From Variovorax davisae (GTDB taxonomy: Bacteria > Pseudomonadota > Gammaproteobacteria > Burkholderiales > Burkholderiaceae_C), in assembly GCF_030316845.1 (NCBI RefSeq), contig NZ_JASZYS010000009.1:62001-126000 (forward strand): a stretch of 64,000 nt of DNA, read 5' to 3'. The position numbers were made by a program, and so were the translations under genes. Below, in pieces: positions 1 to 8,008 of this stretch. Numbering within the stretch: position 1 is the first letter of the stretch; each line of letters opens with the position of its first letter. The notes under the pieces are model-generated. The model was not told the origin of the DNA. It did not search any database and saw only the letters and a program-made list of their open reading frames with translations.

Positions 1-153
1 CGAAAAAACTTCGATGCCTTTGAGAAAGCGTGCAAAATCAGGTTTTCCAAGACCCCCTCCACCGTGCAACCTATCGCTATTTCGTAAGGCGTCGCGGCCA
101 CTGTTGATCTGGCGTCGGTCGATGGCGCCGATCACTGCCTTGCCGGGGACCAC
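1..153 (-). CDS. Possible partial hypothetical protein cut by the left edge
   Basis: A minus-strand frame is open from a GTG at 153 to the window edge (51 codons), just after an in-frame TAA at 167-165. The deduced residues include a stretch with GGGGLGKPDFARFLKG, which reads like real protein, but I recognise no family. It lies about 70 bp downstream of kpsC in the same direction, so it could be the next gene of the surface-polymer operon. Codon third positions are mixed rather than strongly GC, as in the AT-richer genes of this locus. The start is uncertain; a second GTG lies at 135. Low confidence, because only the first 51 codons are visible. Confidence 0.3.
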   Translation of the reverse strand, partial: MVPGKAVIGAIDRRQINSGRDALRNSDRLHGGGGLGKPDFARFLKGIEVFS

Positions 154-224
154 CGGCGTGAACGATTACCCCCTCCCTCGCGCGTACACGGCAAAACATC
201 GCCGACTCTATTGCAGCTTCGCAT

Positions 225-2246
225 CTATCCGCGTACCCACGCGCTCGATCGCAGCGTTGCGCGTTTGACGGCGCGCCAGGCGCGACGCCATGGGGGAAGG
301 CGAGAGGCGCCTCGCTCACGCCAAGCGCTGAGTTCATCTAACGCGCGCTCAGGGGTCGTGAACAAGCCGGTAGCAAGACTTACATATCTGGGATAGAGAA
401 TCAATGATGCTGCCACGAGTTCGTCGAGGGTCAAGCGACGTCTGCGCCGTTGCACGGGCTCCCGATCTTCTGTGAGTCCCCAACTCGCGTAGAACGGCTG
501 GCCATGAACGACAACCCGCAGGCCTCGAAGAAGCGCCTCGAAGCCGGCGAGCGACGTCAGAACATGCACTTCTTCGACGGCTTCGAAGAGCAAATCGATC
601 GGCACATGGGGCACGGACTCATCGCAGATCGCGTCAACTCCGCTCTCGTCGACGCCGGCACGCCGCAGGCGAGCGACAACATCCGGATGTGGCTTGTAGA
701 CAATGTAAGCGTCCGGGGCCGCACTGCGCGCCGCGCGCAACAGACCTAGGTTGCTCTGAACGCTACGCGCCCCGAAAGCAATGGATGCGTCCGCCTCAAC
801 CTGTCCCACCACCAGCACTACGCGCGCCTTCCCGCTGGGACGGGTCCACTCGCCTTTGCCAACGTTGTATTTCGTGATGCGCTGCGCCACGATTCGCTCG
901 CGAAGGGCTCGCGCGCGCGCCAGGAGCCGTGCATCGAAGCTGGCCGTCTCGCAAATGCTTTCGAGCTCAGAAGATCTCGACGAATCGTAGTACAAGCCCG
1001 ATCTGTCCAGTACCCATGACAACGGTTTTACGAGATCCGCCCCCAATCCGACGGAACGGAGGAAGCCATCTTCCAATCGGACGATCTCAGCAGCATGCGT
1101 CGCCGCTGGCACCTCTCGTTGTCCCCATACAGCCACCGTGGCCCCGGCAGGGAGTTTCGCGACCTGATTGACAAAGCGCACCTTGCTGCCACCGAAGTAG
1201 GCGCGGACGATGGGCTTCTTCCAATGCGAGAAGCGCAGAGCGTGGACCACGGGAGCGAAGCGCTCTCGCATCCTGCGCTGCAGAGCAAAATGTTCGATGG
1301 CCCGCTCCACCTCGCAGCGCCTGCCGGACTCGGGATCGAGATAGCGGGGATACTGCACCAGCGTCGCATGGACCAGATCGTGAAGGCTCGCCGGCCGGCG
1401 GCGAACCGGCGGCTGCAGGACATCTTGGCTCAAGCCCCATCCCGCGTAGAAAGGCATGCCAAAGCATCGGAGGGCCTTGCCCCACAGTATGGCTTCGAAG
1501 CCCATCTGAGAGGTGACCGTGTAAACGCATTCGGCTCGCTCGAGTAGCGAGGGCGGGTGCGCATCCGAAGCCCATAGTTTGACCCGCGCAGCCTGTCCCG
1601 GCGTCAACCGATCAAAGTGCCCGCGTTTGCGGCCGGCGATGACATCCGGGTGGGTCTTGATCAGCACCAAGTGCGCGGGATGCTCATCCAAGGCGGCATC
1701 CAGCATCTGTGCGAAGCTGTGGGCATCCGCCTGTCCAAAAAGGATGGACTCGTCCCCACGGGTCTGATCGATGACAAGCACAGCAGGTGCCATACTTTCA
1801 GGCACACGCTCCCGAGCGTGGTTGTACTTCGAAACACGTGCAGTTCGCCAAGACTCGACCAAAACGGCAGTTCGAGTCTGCGCACGCGCAGGGCAACCCA
1901 TAGCGATGAGTCGTTCCAGCCGCGAGGCTGAGCCCGCGTCATAGTAGATGCCCAAGTCATCGAGCACCAAGGACAATGGAGGATCGCTACTCCCCAGACC
2001 GACCGAGCGCAAGAAGCCGTCCTCGATCTGCAGCGTCGGCAGGCCCCGCGACTCGGCGAATCGTCTGGCCTCTGCCGCACTGCGCTTGCGTCCCCACGCC
2101 AGAACGGCTTCAGCCTCCCCAGAGCGAGCCAATGCGCCAAAAAGGAGTTCAGTGTCACTGAGCAGCGCAGGCAGAGTCGCAATGGCCCGTATCCCACGGG
2201 ACACGACGGCTGTCCGGCTAGGCAAGGAAAGACTCACACCTCTCAC
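225..2246 (-). CDS. kpsC: KpsC-type capsule beta-Kdo glycosyltransferase
   Basis: The 673-aa product has the normal length and internal duplication of KpsC. The motif EDGFLRSVGLG occurs at residues 75-85 and again at 392-402, and each half also carries a HPDV segment (KTHPDV near 197, YKPHPDV in the second half) and an F-Y-A-x-W-G-L segment. Known KpsC proteins use two glycosyltransferase modules to build the poly-Kdo linker between a lipid anchor and capsular polysaccharide on the cytoplasmic face of the inner membrane. The start is a GTG sharing a GTGA overlap with the end of phoD, so the two genes are translationally coupled. The usual partner KpsS is not in the window. The family assignment is firm; the linker role is inferred from the family. 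Confidence 0.88.
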   Translation of the reverse strand: MRGVSLSLPSRTAVVSRGIRAIATLPALLSDTELLFGALARSGEAEAVLAWGRKRSAAEARRFAESRGLPTLQIEDGFLRSVGLGSSDPPLSLVLDDLGIYYDAGSASRLERLIAMGCPARAQTRTAVLVESWRTARVSKYNHARERVPESMAPAVLVIDQTRGDESILFGQADAHSFAQMLDAALDEHPAHLVLIKTHPDVIAGRKRGHFDRLTPGQAARVKLWASDAHPPSLLERAECVYTVTSQMGFEAILWGKALRCFGMPFYAGWGLSQDVLQPPVRRRPASLHDLVHATLVQYPRYLDPESGRRCEVERAIEHFALQRRMRERFAPVVHALRFSHWKKPIVRAYFGGSKVRFVNQVAKLPAGATVAVWGQREVPAATHAAEIVRLEDGFLRSVGLGADLVKPLSWVLDRSGLYYDSSRSSELESICETASFDARLLARARALRERIVAQRITKYNVGKGEWTRPSGKARVVLVVGQVEADASIAFGARSVQSNLGLLRAARSAAPDAYIVYKPHPDVVARLRRAGVDESGVDAICDESVPHVPIDLLFEAVEEVHVLTSLAGFEALLRGLRVVVHGQPFYASWGLTEDREPVQRRRRRLTLDELVAASLILYPRYVSLATGLFTTPERALDELSAWRERGASRLPPWRRAWRAVKRATLRSSAWVRG

Positions 2247-3838
2247 CCCCGAGAAATGCGATCGATCGAGGATTCAGCCTCGCGAATCCTTGGCTGATCA
2301 CGTTCGACAACGAACGACGAGAGCGTCGAGACCGAACTGTCCTCGCGCTTGATGTCTTCCACCACGCGCAGATCCACCTTCGTCCGCTTGGCAGTGACCT
2401 CGACCACCCCATACCCTCGCCGCTCAGCATTGGTCAGCAGGCAATGCGGATTGGCGGCCCTGATGCGGGCTTCGCGATCCAACGAACTGCGGTTGCGACT
2501 GCTGATACTGGTGCCACAGAACTCGCTGGCAATCACAGTAGACGTCACATCGTACGGATCTCTATGAACGTTGGCGACCCAGTTCCGATGGATATCGCCA
2601 CCGATAACGACTGGATTTCGAATGACGGATGCCACGATGGTGTCGATCAGCCGTTGTCGCGCGGGCCAGTAGCCATCCCAGCCGTCTCGAGAAAAACCCT
2701 TGCCGGCGCCTCGCGCATAGTTGCGGGGGGTGAATCCGGTCTGCTGGAAGATGAAATTCCATTCGGTTCCCGCCCTGCTGGCCCCCTCCATCGCCTGCGC
2801 AAGCCATTTCTCTTGTGCCCGCCCGAGCATGGTTCTTTCGTTCGTCGACTCCCGCTGACACACTTCCGTCAATGGGGCTTCTGGCTTCGACCCACACAGA
2901 GGGGCGCCACGGTACTGCCGATCATCCAGCACGTACAGGCGGGCAAGCCGCCCAAAGTCAAAAGCCTGATAAAGGCGCAGTGCGCCCTCCTCTCTAAGAC
3001 CAGGAAGCCCGGCCAAGAGGGTCGAAGCGCGCAACGGCATGTGCTCGTAGAAGGCCTGGTACGCGGCGATTCGGCGCGCCGCCAGATCCAGCGTTCCCGA
3101 GATCGAATAGTGTGAGGCGTAGTCGTTCTCAACCTCGTGATCGTCCCAGGTCACTAGCCAGGGACATGTGGCGTGCATCTTCTGCAAAAGGCGATCGCTG
3201 CGGTAGAGCGCATAGCGATCACGGTAGTCCTGCAGCGTTTGCGCCTCGGGGAGGTGATGAGTCCGAACCGCGTCGCGAGCCGGGCGGCTCTTGTATTCAT
3301 AGATGTAGTCTCCTACGAACACAACAAGGTCAAGTTCCTCCGTGGCCATGCTCCGATATGCAGCGTAGTAGCCATCCTCCCAACGCTGACACGACGCATA
3401 GGCGAAACGCAGGCGTGTCGGATTTGACGCAGGGTCCGGCAACGTTCGAGTGCGTCCGATCTCGCTGACCGCGCCACCTGCGTGAAAGCGATACCTGTAC
3501 CACCTGTCGCTTTCCAGCCCTGTCACTTCGACGTGCACCGCATAGGCCAGTCCAGGCATGGCGAGGGCTTTTCCCTTCGCCACAACCCGCGGCGAATCGG
3601 ATTCCAGAACTTCCCAATCGATCCTGAGCGCGCTCTTGCCGTCAAGGTCCGGATCAATGACCCGGGTCCACAGGACAAAGCCATCCGCTGCAGGGCTACC
3701 GCTCGCAACGCCGAGAGAGAATGGATTGCGGGCAAACGTATTGGCAATGACGGGACCGGTGTAAGCAGCGGCGCCGGCAAGCGCCACCGTGGTCAGTTGC
3801 AGCAGTGCCTCGCGGCGGGAGAGGTGGGCCGAGTGCAT
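2243..3838 (-). CDS. phoD: PhoD-family phosphodiesterase/alkaline phosphatase
   Basis: A 531-aa metallophosphatase of the PhoD family. The N-terminus has a Tat-like signal (SRREALL near residue 7, then an Ala-rich hydrophobic stretch), matching the usual export of PhoD in folded form. The PhoD N-terminal domain (NPFSLGVASGSP, GFVLWTR) precedes metal-binding motifs: ASCQRWEDGYYAAY, VFVGDYIYEY, WDDHEVENDY and GGDIHRNW. Characterised PhoD enzymes are Ca/Fe-dependent phosphodiesterases, and the Bacillus enzyme degrades wall teichoic acid. Here the gene lies between kpsC and a TagB/TagF-like transferase, overlapping kpsC by 4 bp and ending 1 bp from the transferase gene. That suggests it trims or recycles the phosphate-linked polymer made by its neighbours (inference); phosphate scavenging is the alternative. 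Confidence 0.88.
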   Translation of the reverse strand: MHSAHLSRREALLQLTTVALAGAAAYTGPVIANTFARNPFSLGVASGSPAADGFVLWTRVIDPDLDGKSALRIDWEVLESDSPRVVAKGKALAMPGLAYAVHVEVTGLESDRWYRYRFHAGGAVSEIGRTRTLPDPASNPTRLRFAYASCQRWEDGYYAAYRSMATEELDLVVFVGDYIYEYKSRPARDAVRTHHLPEAQTLQDYRDRYALYRSDRLLQKMHATCPWLVTWDDHEVENDYASHYSISGTLDLAARRIAAYQAFYEHMPLRASTLLAGLPGLREEGALRLYQAFDFGRLARLYVLDDRQYRGAPLCGSKPEAPLTEVCQRESTNERTMLGRAQEKWLAQAMEGASRAGTEWNFIFQQTGFTPRNYARGAGKGFSRDGWDGYWPARQRLIDTIVASVIRNPVVIGGDIHRNWVANVHRDPYDVTSTVIASEFCGTSISSRNRSSLDREARIRAANPHCLLTNAERRGYGVVEVTAKRTKVDLRVVEDIKREDSSVSTLSSFVVERDQPRIREAESSIDRISRG

Positions 3839-3839
3839 G

Positions 3840-4979
3840 TCAAGCAGTCCAGAATTCGTTCTTGCTCACATAGGCCTCCAGCCAACGCATCCGCTCCACG
3901 GGCGAGGCCGAGGCCAATGCGATATGAGAGTATGAGATGTAATAGTCCCTGACCTGCTTCCTGAGACCCGAGCAGAGCGGCTCGCTGGGCCGAAAGTCGT
4001 CCCAATCGAATATGCCGACTGCCGCGTAGTACGACGTCAGCATGGGGCACGACAGCACGGAGCTCGGCATATCTTGCAGGAAGAGCCGGAACTCAATGCC
4101 GTCGTTCAGCAGTTGCGTCTCCATGGCCGAGAGATCAGCGAAGGCCCTGGACACACTGAACGGCGGGGGCGCATCGACGATCTCGATCTTCCGGCCGCCG
4201 CTCACCCCAAGAGTCCAGCGATCCCGCCAACTGCACTGCGGATCGACGAGAACAATATCGAATCCCTCGCTCGCCAGTTGCCTCAGTTGTCGATAGAGCG
4301 TCTGCCGATACACCGGAAGTCGATGTCCGAGATTGGGGTGCGGCTGGACGACAAGCCAACGCACACCAATCGCCCGTGCATGAGCTGCCGCAAAGCGAAG
4401 GCCTTGCCCACGCGCTGCGCTCGAATAGTTCTCGGATTCCACCCCGCCCTCCCAGGTTGGAGCGTACAAGACGCACGACGGCTCGCCCCCCACACCGGGC
4501 CGATAGCCCGATGTCCCGACGAACGTCGCACCCAACCGGACGACGCGGCCTGACTCGGCCTCCTCACGCCGAAAAACGCCCGCCTGCACATAGCGGTCGA
4601 TTCCTGCCATTCCGGCTGCCACCACGTAGTCGTACAGCCGGATGATCGGCTTGTACGAAGCCGCCTTGTTGCTGTCGCCATGGGTGACAAACACATGGCG
4701 CGCGCCACGCTCCGCAACGATCCTGCAGTTGGACTGGGCGTTGAAAGGGTAATAGACCACGCTGTCGTCAACACTGGGAATGCGAGCAAGCGACGCAAGC
4801 TGCATCCGCGCGATCTCGGAGCGATCGAAGAGCTTCTCGTAGAACGACGCTGACTCCTTGTAGGGCCTGTACATCACCACGGTGGAACTTCGATCAAAAA
4901 CGCCGGCATCGAAGTAGCGGACGAGCTGAAGCGCCGCGCCTCGGATCTTGCTGTCCAGGTAGACATGTGAACGAGTCAA
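3840..4979 (-). CDS. TagB/TagF-like CDP-alcohol phosphotransferase family protein
   Basis: The 379-aa protein resembles CDP-glycerol:poly(glycerophosphate) glycerophosphotransferases. It carries a histidine segment THGDSNKAASYK near residue 100 followed by RLYDYVVAAG, then LYAPTWEGGVESENYSS and a VQPHPNLGHR segment. The same order (HGDSEKSAS, LPTWEG, KFHP) is seen in the larger transferase encoded at 6411-7922. Family members move glycerol- or ribitol-phosphate from a CDP donor onto a growing polymer at the cytoplasmic membrane. The gene ends 1 bp before phoD and begins 26 bp after the CDP-ribitol synthase-like gene. Its low membrane content suggests a peripheral protein. The acceptor and the transferred polyol cannot be read from sequence. 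Confidence 0.72.
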   Translation of the reverse strand: MTRSHVYLDSKIRGAALQLVRYFDAGVFDRSSTVVMYRPYKESASFYEKLFDRSEIARMQLASLARIPSVDDSVVYYPFNAQSNCRIVAERGARHVFVTHGDSNKAASYKPIIRLYDYVVAAGMAGIDRYVQAGVFRREEAESGRVVRLGATFVGTSGYRPGVGGEPSCVLYAPTWEGGVESENYSSAARGQGLRFAAAHARAIGVRWLVVQPHPNLGHRLPVYRQTLYRQLRQLASEGFDIVLVDPQCSWRDRWTLGVSGGRKIEIVDAPPPFSVSRAFADLSAMETQLLNDGIEFRLFLQDMPSSVLSCPMLTSYYAAVGIFDWDDFRPSEPLCSGLRKQVRDYYISYSHIALASASPVERMRWLEAYVSKNEFWTA

Positions 4980-5005
4980 GATGGCGCCTTTGAATTTGCA
5001 CGGTG

Positions 5006-6391
5006 CTAGATATTGCTCACAGGCGCGTTTCGAACATCGACCACAATACCCGTATGCTCAGACAACAGCGTCATGACACTGGTCATCGCCACTTGCTTCG
5101 GGTCAAGCAACGTCTCGGGAGGTTCATAGCCGAAATTGCTGGTGCGCATAGGCGTGCGTGTTCGCTCGGGGTTGATGCAATTGACCCGAACGCCATCGCC
5201 CGCCCACTCCTCGGCCAGAGCCTGCGTCAGATTCACGACCGCGCATTTGGTCGAAGAATAGGTTGCGTAGAAGGCGCGGCCTCGGGTATAGGAACTTGAT
5301 GTGAAATTCAGCAGCATGCCGCCGGACTCCACCAAATACTCGCGCGCGGCGTGGGCGACGTACAGAGCACCCAGATAGTTGGTCTGGACGACCTCATGCA
5401 TCTCCTCGATGGTCATGGAAGACATCGGCTTCTTGACCAGGATACCCGCCGTGTTGATGACATGGTCGATCGAGCCTGCGACCGCCGAAGTCTCGGCCAA
5501 GAACGCGCTGACCTGAGCCAGTTGGCCCACGTCGACGCCGTTGAAAGAACGGCTCGCCGAAAAGACCTTGGCTCCGTTGATGACGAGAAGATCCCGAATG
5601 GACTTCCCTATTCCGCTTGAGCCGCCAAAGATCACGACGTTCTTGCCGGCTACGCCCTCGAGTTGCTTCTCATCCATGTCGAGTTGCAGGGTGGCCGATT
5701 GGACGAGCTTCTCGGCGAGGAACACGTCGAGAGGGCTCGTGATCTTGATGTTGACAGACGAACCTTCCACGGTCGCCACTTCAACGCTAGGAAGCATGGC
5801 GCGCACCACGCCACAGTCACAGGTGAAATCAGACCGATTGGCCTTGATCGCTTTGTCGTAGGCTTCCTGGATCGTACCCAGACGAAACGCCTGCGGCGTC
5901 TGGCCCCGTCGCATGGAAGCGCGCGCTGGAATGCTCGCGATGCTGCCATTGTCGCGAACGGACACCACGGTATCGGTCGACGCGGTCACCACATCGGCGG
6001 CGAAGAACGTGTCGAGTGCGACGACGCACTTCTCGATGATCGACTTCTCCAACAACGGCCGAACGGCATCGTGAAAAAGGACTTTGGTACTCGAATCGAG
6101 ATCCGCCATCGAATCTACAGCTGAGCGTGTGGAAGAGAATCTATCGTTGCCGGCGCGCACCACCTTGACGAGCTTTCGCCATTTGTTTTTCTCGCAAAGC
6201 TCCCACAAGAGAGAGAAGAATTCCGGCTTTGCCACTATGACGATCTCGTCAACAATCTCCGCACGCTCGAACACATCCATCGTGTGCTCGATCACCAGTT
6301 TCCCAGCAAGCTTTGTGTATTGTTTCGGAGTTGCACCGCCGAATCGAACGCCGCTCCCGCCAGCGAGAATTACCGCAATCACTTTTGTCAT
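5006..6391 (-). CDS. Bifunctional cytidylyltransferase/SDR reductase, CDP-ribitol synthase type
   Basis: The 461-aa product fuses two enzymes. Residues 1 to about 235 are an IspD/TarI-like cytidylyltransferase (LAGGSGVRFG then PKQY, FHDAVRPL, RGQTPQAF). From about 248 there is a short-chain dehydrogenase (VIFGGSSGIGKS for NAD(P) binding, NTAGI, FTSSSY, and Y-x-x-x-K in YSSTK). This layout matches Haemophilus Bcs1, which reduces ribulose 5-phosphate to ribitol 5-phosphate and activates it with CTP to CDP-ribitol. Its position between two CDP-alcohol transferases supports that role over isoprenoid synthesis. Gaps to the neighbours are 26 and 19 bp. The gene is richer in A+T than genes outside the locus, suggesting acquisition by transfer. 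Confidence 0.85.
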   Translation of the reverse strand: MTKVIAVILAGGSGVRFGGATPKQYTKLAGKLVIEHTMDVFERAEIVDEIVIVAKPEFFSLLWELCEKNKWRKLVKVVRAGNDRFSSTRSAVDSMADLDSSTKVLFHDAVRPLLEKSIIEKCVVALDTFFAADVVTASTDTVVSVRDNGSIASIPARASMRRGQTPQAFRLGTIQEAYDKAIKANRSDFTCDCGVVRAMLPSVEVATVEGSSVNIKITSPLDVFLAEKLVQSATLQLDMDEKQLEGVAGKNVVIFGGSSGIGKSIRDLLVINGAKVFSASRSFNGVDVGQLAQVSAFLAETSAVAGSIDHVINTAGILVKKPMSSMTIEEMHEVVQTNYLGALYVAHAAREYLVESGGMLLNFTSSSYTRGRAFYATYSSTKCAVVNLTQALAEEWAGDGVRVNCINPERTRTPMRTSNFGYEPPETLLDPKQVAMTSVMTLLSEHTGIVVDVRNAPVSNI

Positions 6392-6410
6392 CTATCGCTC
6401 GCTATTAGGA

Positions 6411-7922
6411 TTAAATTAATTGGTCGGGTGCAATGGGAGATCTTTCGCATGCCTGAAGAATTTGCCTCTGAAAAGCGCCAGAATCAGTTGCATTCAGGTC
6501 AATATAATAGTCAAGGGCCATCTTTCGCATAGCAAAAAGATCATCGTCGTCCTCAGCAATCACGCGCTGGACAAGCGATTTGAGCTCCTCTATCGTAGAG
6601 AAGGAGTAGCAATAATCTCTAATTGAGAATTTTGATTCAGCCATCCGCAAGTTCTTGAATCCCGGCCAATAAATGAAGATCGGCTTCAGCGTCACAAGAA
6701 AATCCGTAATAACACTCGAGATGTCTGCGATCAAAAAATCGACGTACCCGTATGCATCAATGTGGGGCGTACTACGCGGAATGACTTGCACATGCTTTTG
6801 ATCAAATCGCGCGTGAATCTTTGTTTCCAAATCAATGAAATGCGTAACGCGCTTACCCGTTGTCGGATGAAACTTGATCGCCCCCCTATATTGACCTTTT
6901 TCACACAATCGCTCGAGAATATTTTCAGTGTGCTCTAACGATGCGTAGCTTGAATCGTCGAAGGCACCCTCCCATGTCGGCAGATAGAGAAAGCGACGCA
7001 GGAGGTCTTTCGGCTCCTCGCGCAGTTCCTGGGCCAGACGCGAATCCCTTGGTTCGCTTTTTTTAATCTTCGCGATTGCGCTCGTCACCTGAGGGCGAAG
7101 GCTGCTGCGCCCCACCCGCACAAAATTCACATGCCGCGTATCGAAATTGGCATTCGAAAATCGATCGATGTGCGCCTGACCGGATACCCAAATCTCATCG
7201 TAGACACGGAAGAATTTATGACAGCTGGCGGACTTTTCACTGTCGCCATGCCCAATAAATGCATGGGTCAAGTGGTTGTAGCGGAGCAAATGGATATTGT
7301 TTCCTGTATTGGAGACGTAGAGTACAAGACCTAAGGACCGCATCCTGGTCACCACTTGCTCCACAGCATACGCCGCCGACGCGTAAATCAAATTGCAGGT
7401 GGGAAGACCATCCCTTACTGCGACATATACCTCCCAACTCCTGATCAACACTGCATAGTTTTGATATGCATGCTGGGCCTCAGGCAGCCAGTTCAAGAAT
7501 TGAAATTCTGAGCCAACCCCATCACCAGCATGAATTAGAAAGCGAATGTCAGGCAACTCAAAGCGAGAAAAATTCAGTTCAGGCCCAACGGGCTTTTTTG
7601 CCGGGGATTTGTTTGTCGGCTTCATTTGCGCAATTTTGGGAGCTTCAGACACGGGAACAGGTAACTTAGGAGCAGCGGGTTTGACAACGATCGGCTTAGG
7701 AGCAGTTGGTTTAGAGGCGACAGCCTTTGGCGCGGCTGATTTGGGAGGAGACACCTTCGGTGCCGCAGGCTTCAATGCCGGCAGATTCGTATCTTCTCCA
7801 CTGGCCAAAGACTTCCGCGTCGACGGTTCAAGATTGGCCAGTGTCTTCCTGTTACGCGCAGCATCCTCAAAAAACTTGCCTGGACTTCGCAACAGTTTTC
7901 TGAGCTTTCTCATTGCCGGCAT
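6411..7922 (-). CDS. TagF-like CDP-alcohol phosphotransferase with Pro/Ala/Lys-rich linker
   Basis: From the chosen ATG the product is 503 aa. The N-terminus (RKLRKLLRSPGKFFEDA) is a basic segment often seen at the start of Gram-negative capsule transferases. Residues 48-114 are a low-complexity stretch with repeated KPAAPK-like units. The catalytic part follows: IGHGDSEKSAS, FLYLPTWEGAFDDSSY, IKFHPTTGKR and a DISSVITDFL segment, as in poly(glycerol/ribitol-phosphate) polymerases. An upstream GTG at 8012 (4-bp overlap with the exporter gene) or ATG at 8009 would add about 30 residues. I prefer 7922 because a purine-rich AAAGAGAGA precedes it and the homologous N-terminus begins there. The gene has the lowest GC in the window. 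Probable role: main-chain polymerase of a phosphate-containing capsule. Confidence 0.75.
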   Translation of the reverse strand: MPAMRKLRKLLRSPGKFFEDAARNRKTLANLEPSTRKSLASGEDTNLPALKPAAPKVSPPKSAAPKAVASKPTAPKPIVVKPAAPKLPVPVSEAPKIAQMKPTNKSPAKKPVGPELNFSRFELPDIRFLIHAGDGVGSEFQFLNWLPEAQHAYQNYAVLIRSWEVYVAVRDGLPTCNLIYASAAYAVEQVVTRMRSLGLVLYVSNTGNNIHLLRYNHLTHAFIGHGDSEKSASCHKFFRVYDEIWVSGQAHIDRFSNANFDTRHVNFVRVGRSSLRPQVTSAIAKIKKSEPRDSRLAQELREEPKDLLRRFLYLPTWEGAFDDSSYASLEHTENILERLCEKGQYRGAIKFHPTTGKRVTHFIDLETKIHARFDQKHVQVIPRSTPHIDAYGYVDFLIADISSVITDFLVTLKPIFIYWPGFKNLRMAESKFSIRDYCYSFSTIEELKSLVQRVIAEDDDDLFAMRKMALDYYIDLNATDSGAFQRQILQACERSPIAPDQLI

Positions 7923-8008
7923 TTCATTCTCTCTTTGGTTTTCAAAATGAATTGAAGTTCGATGGGTGACTGCAGCCTTCACTGCAGATGCGACGTGATT
8001 TGTTGCCA

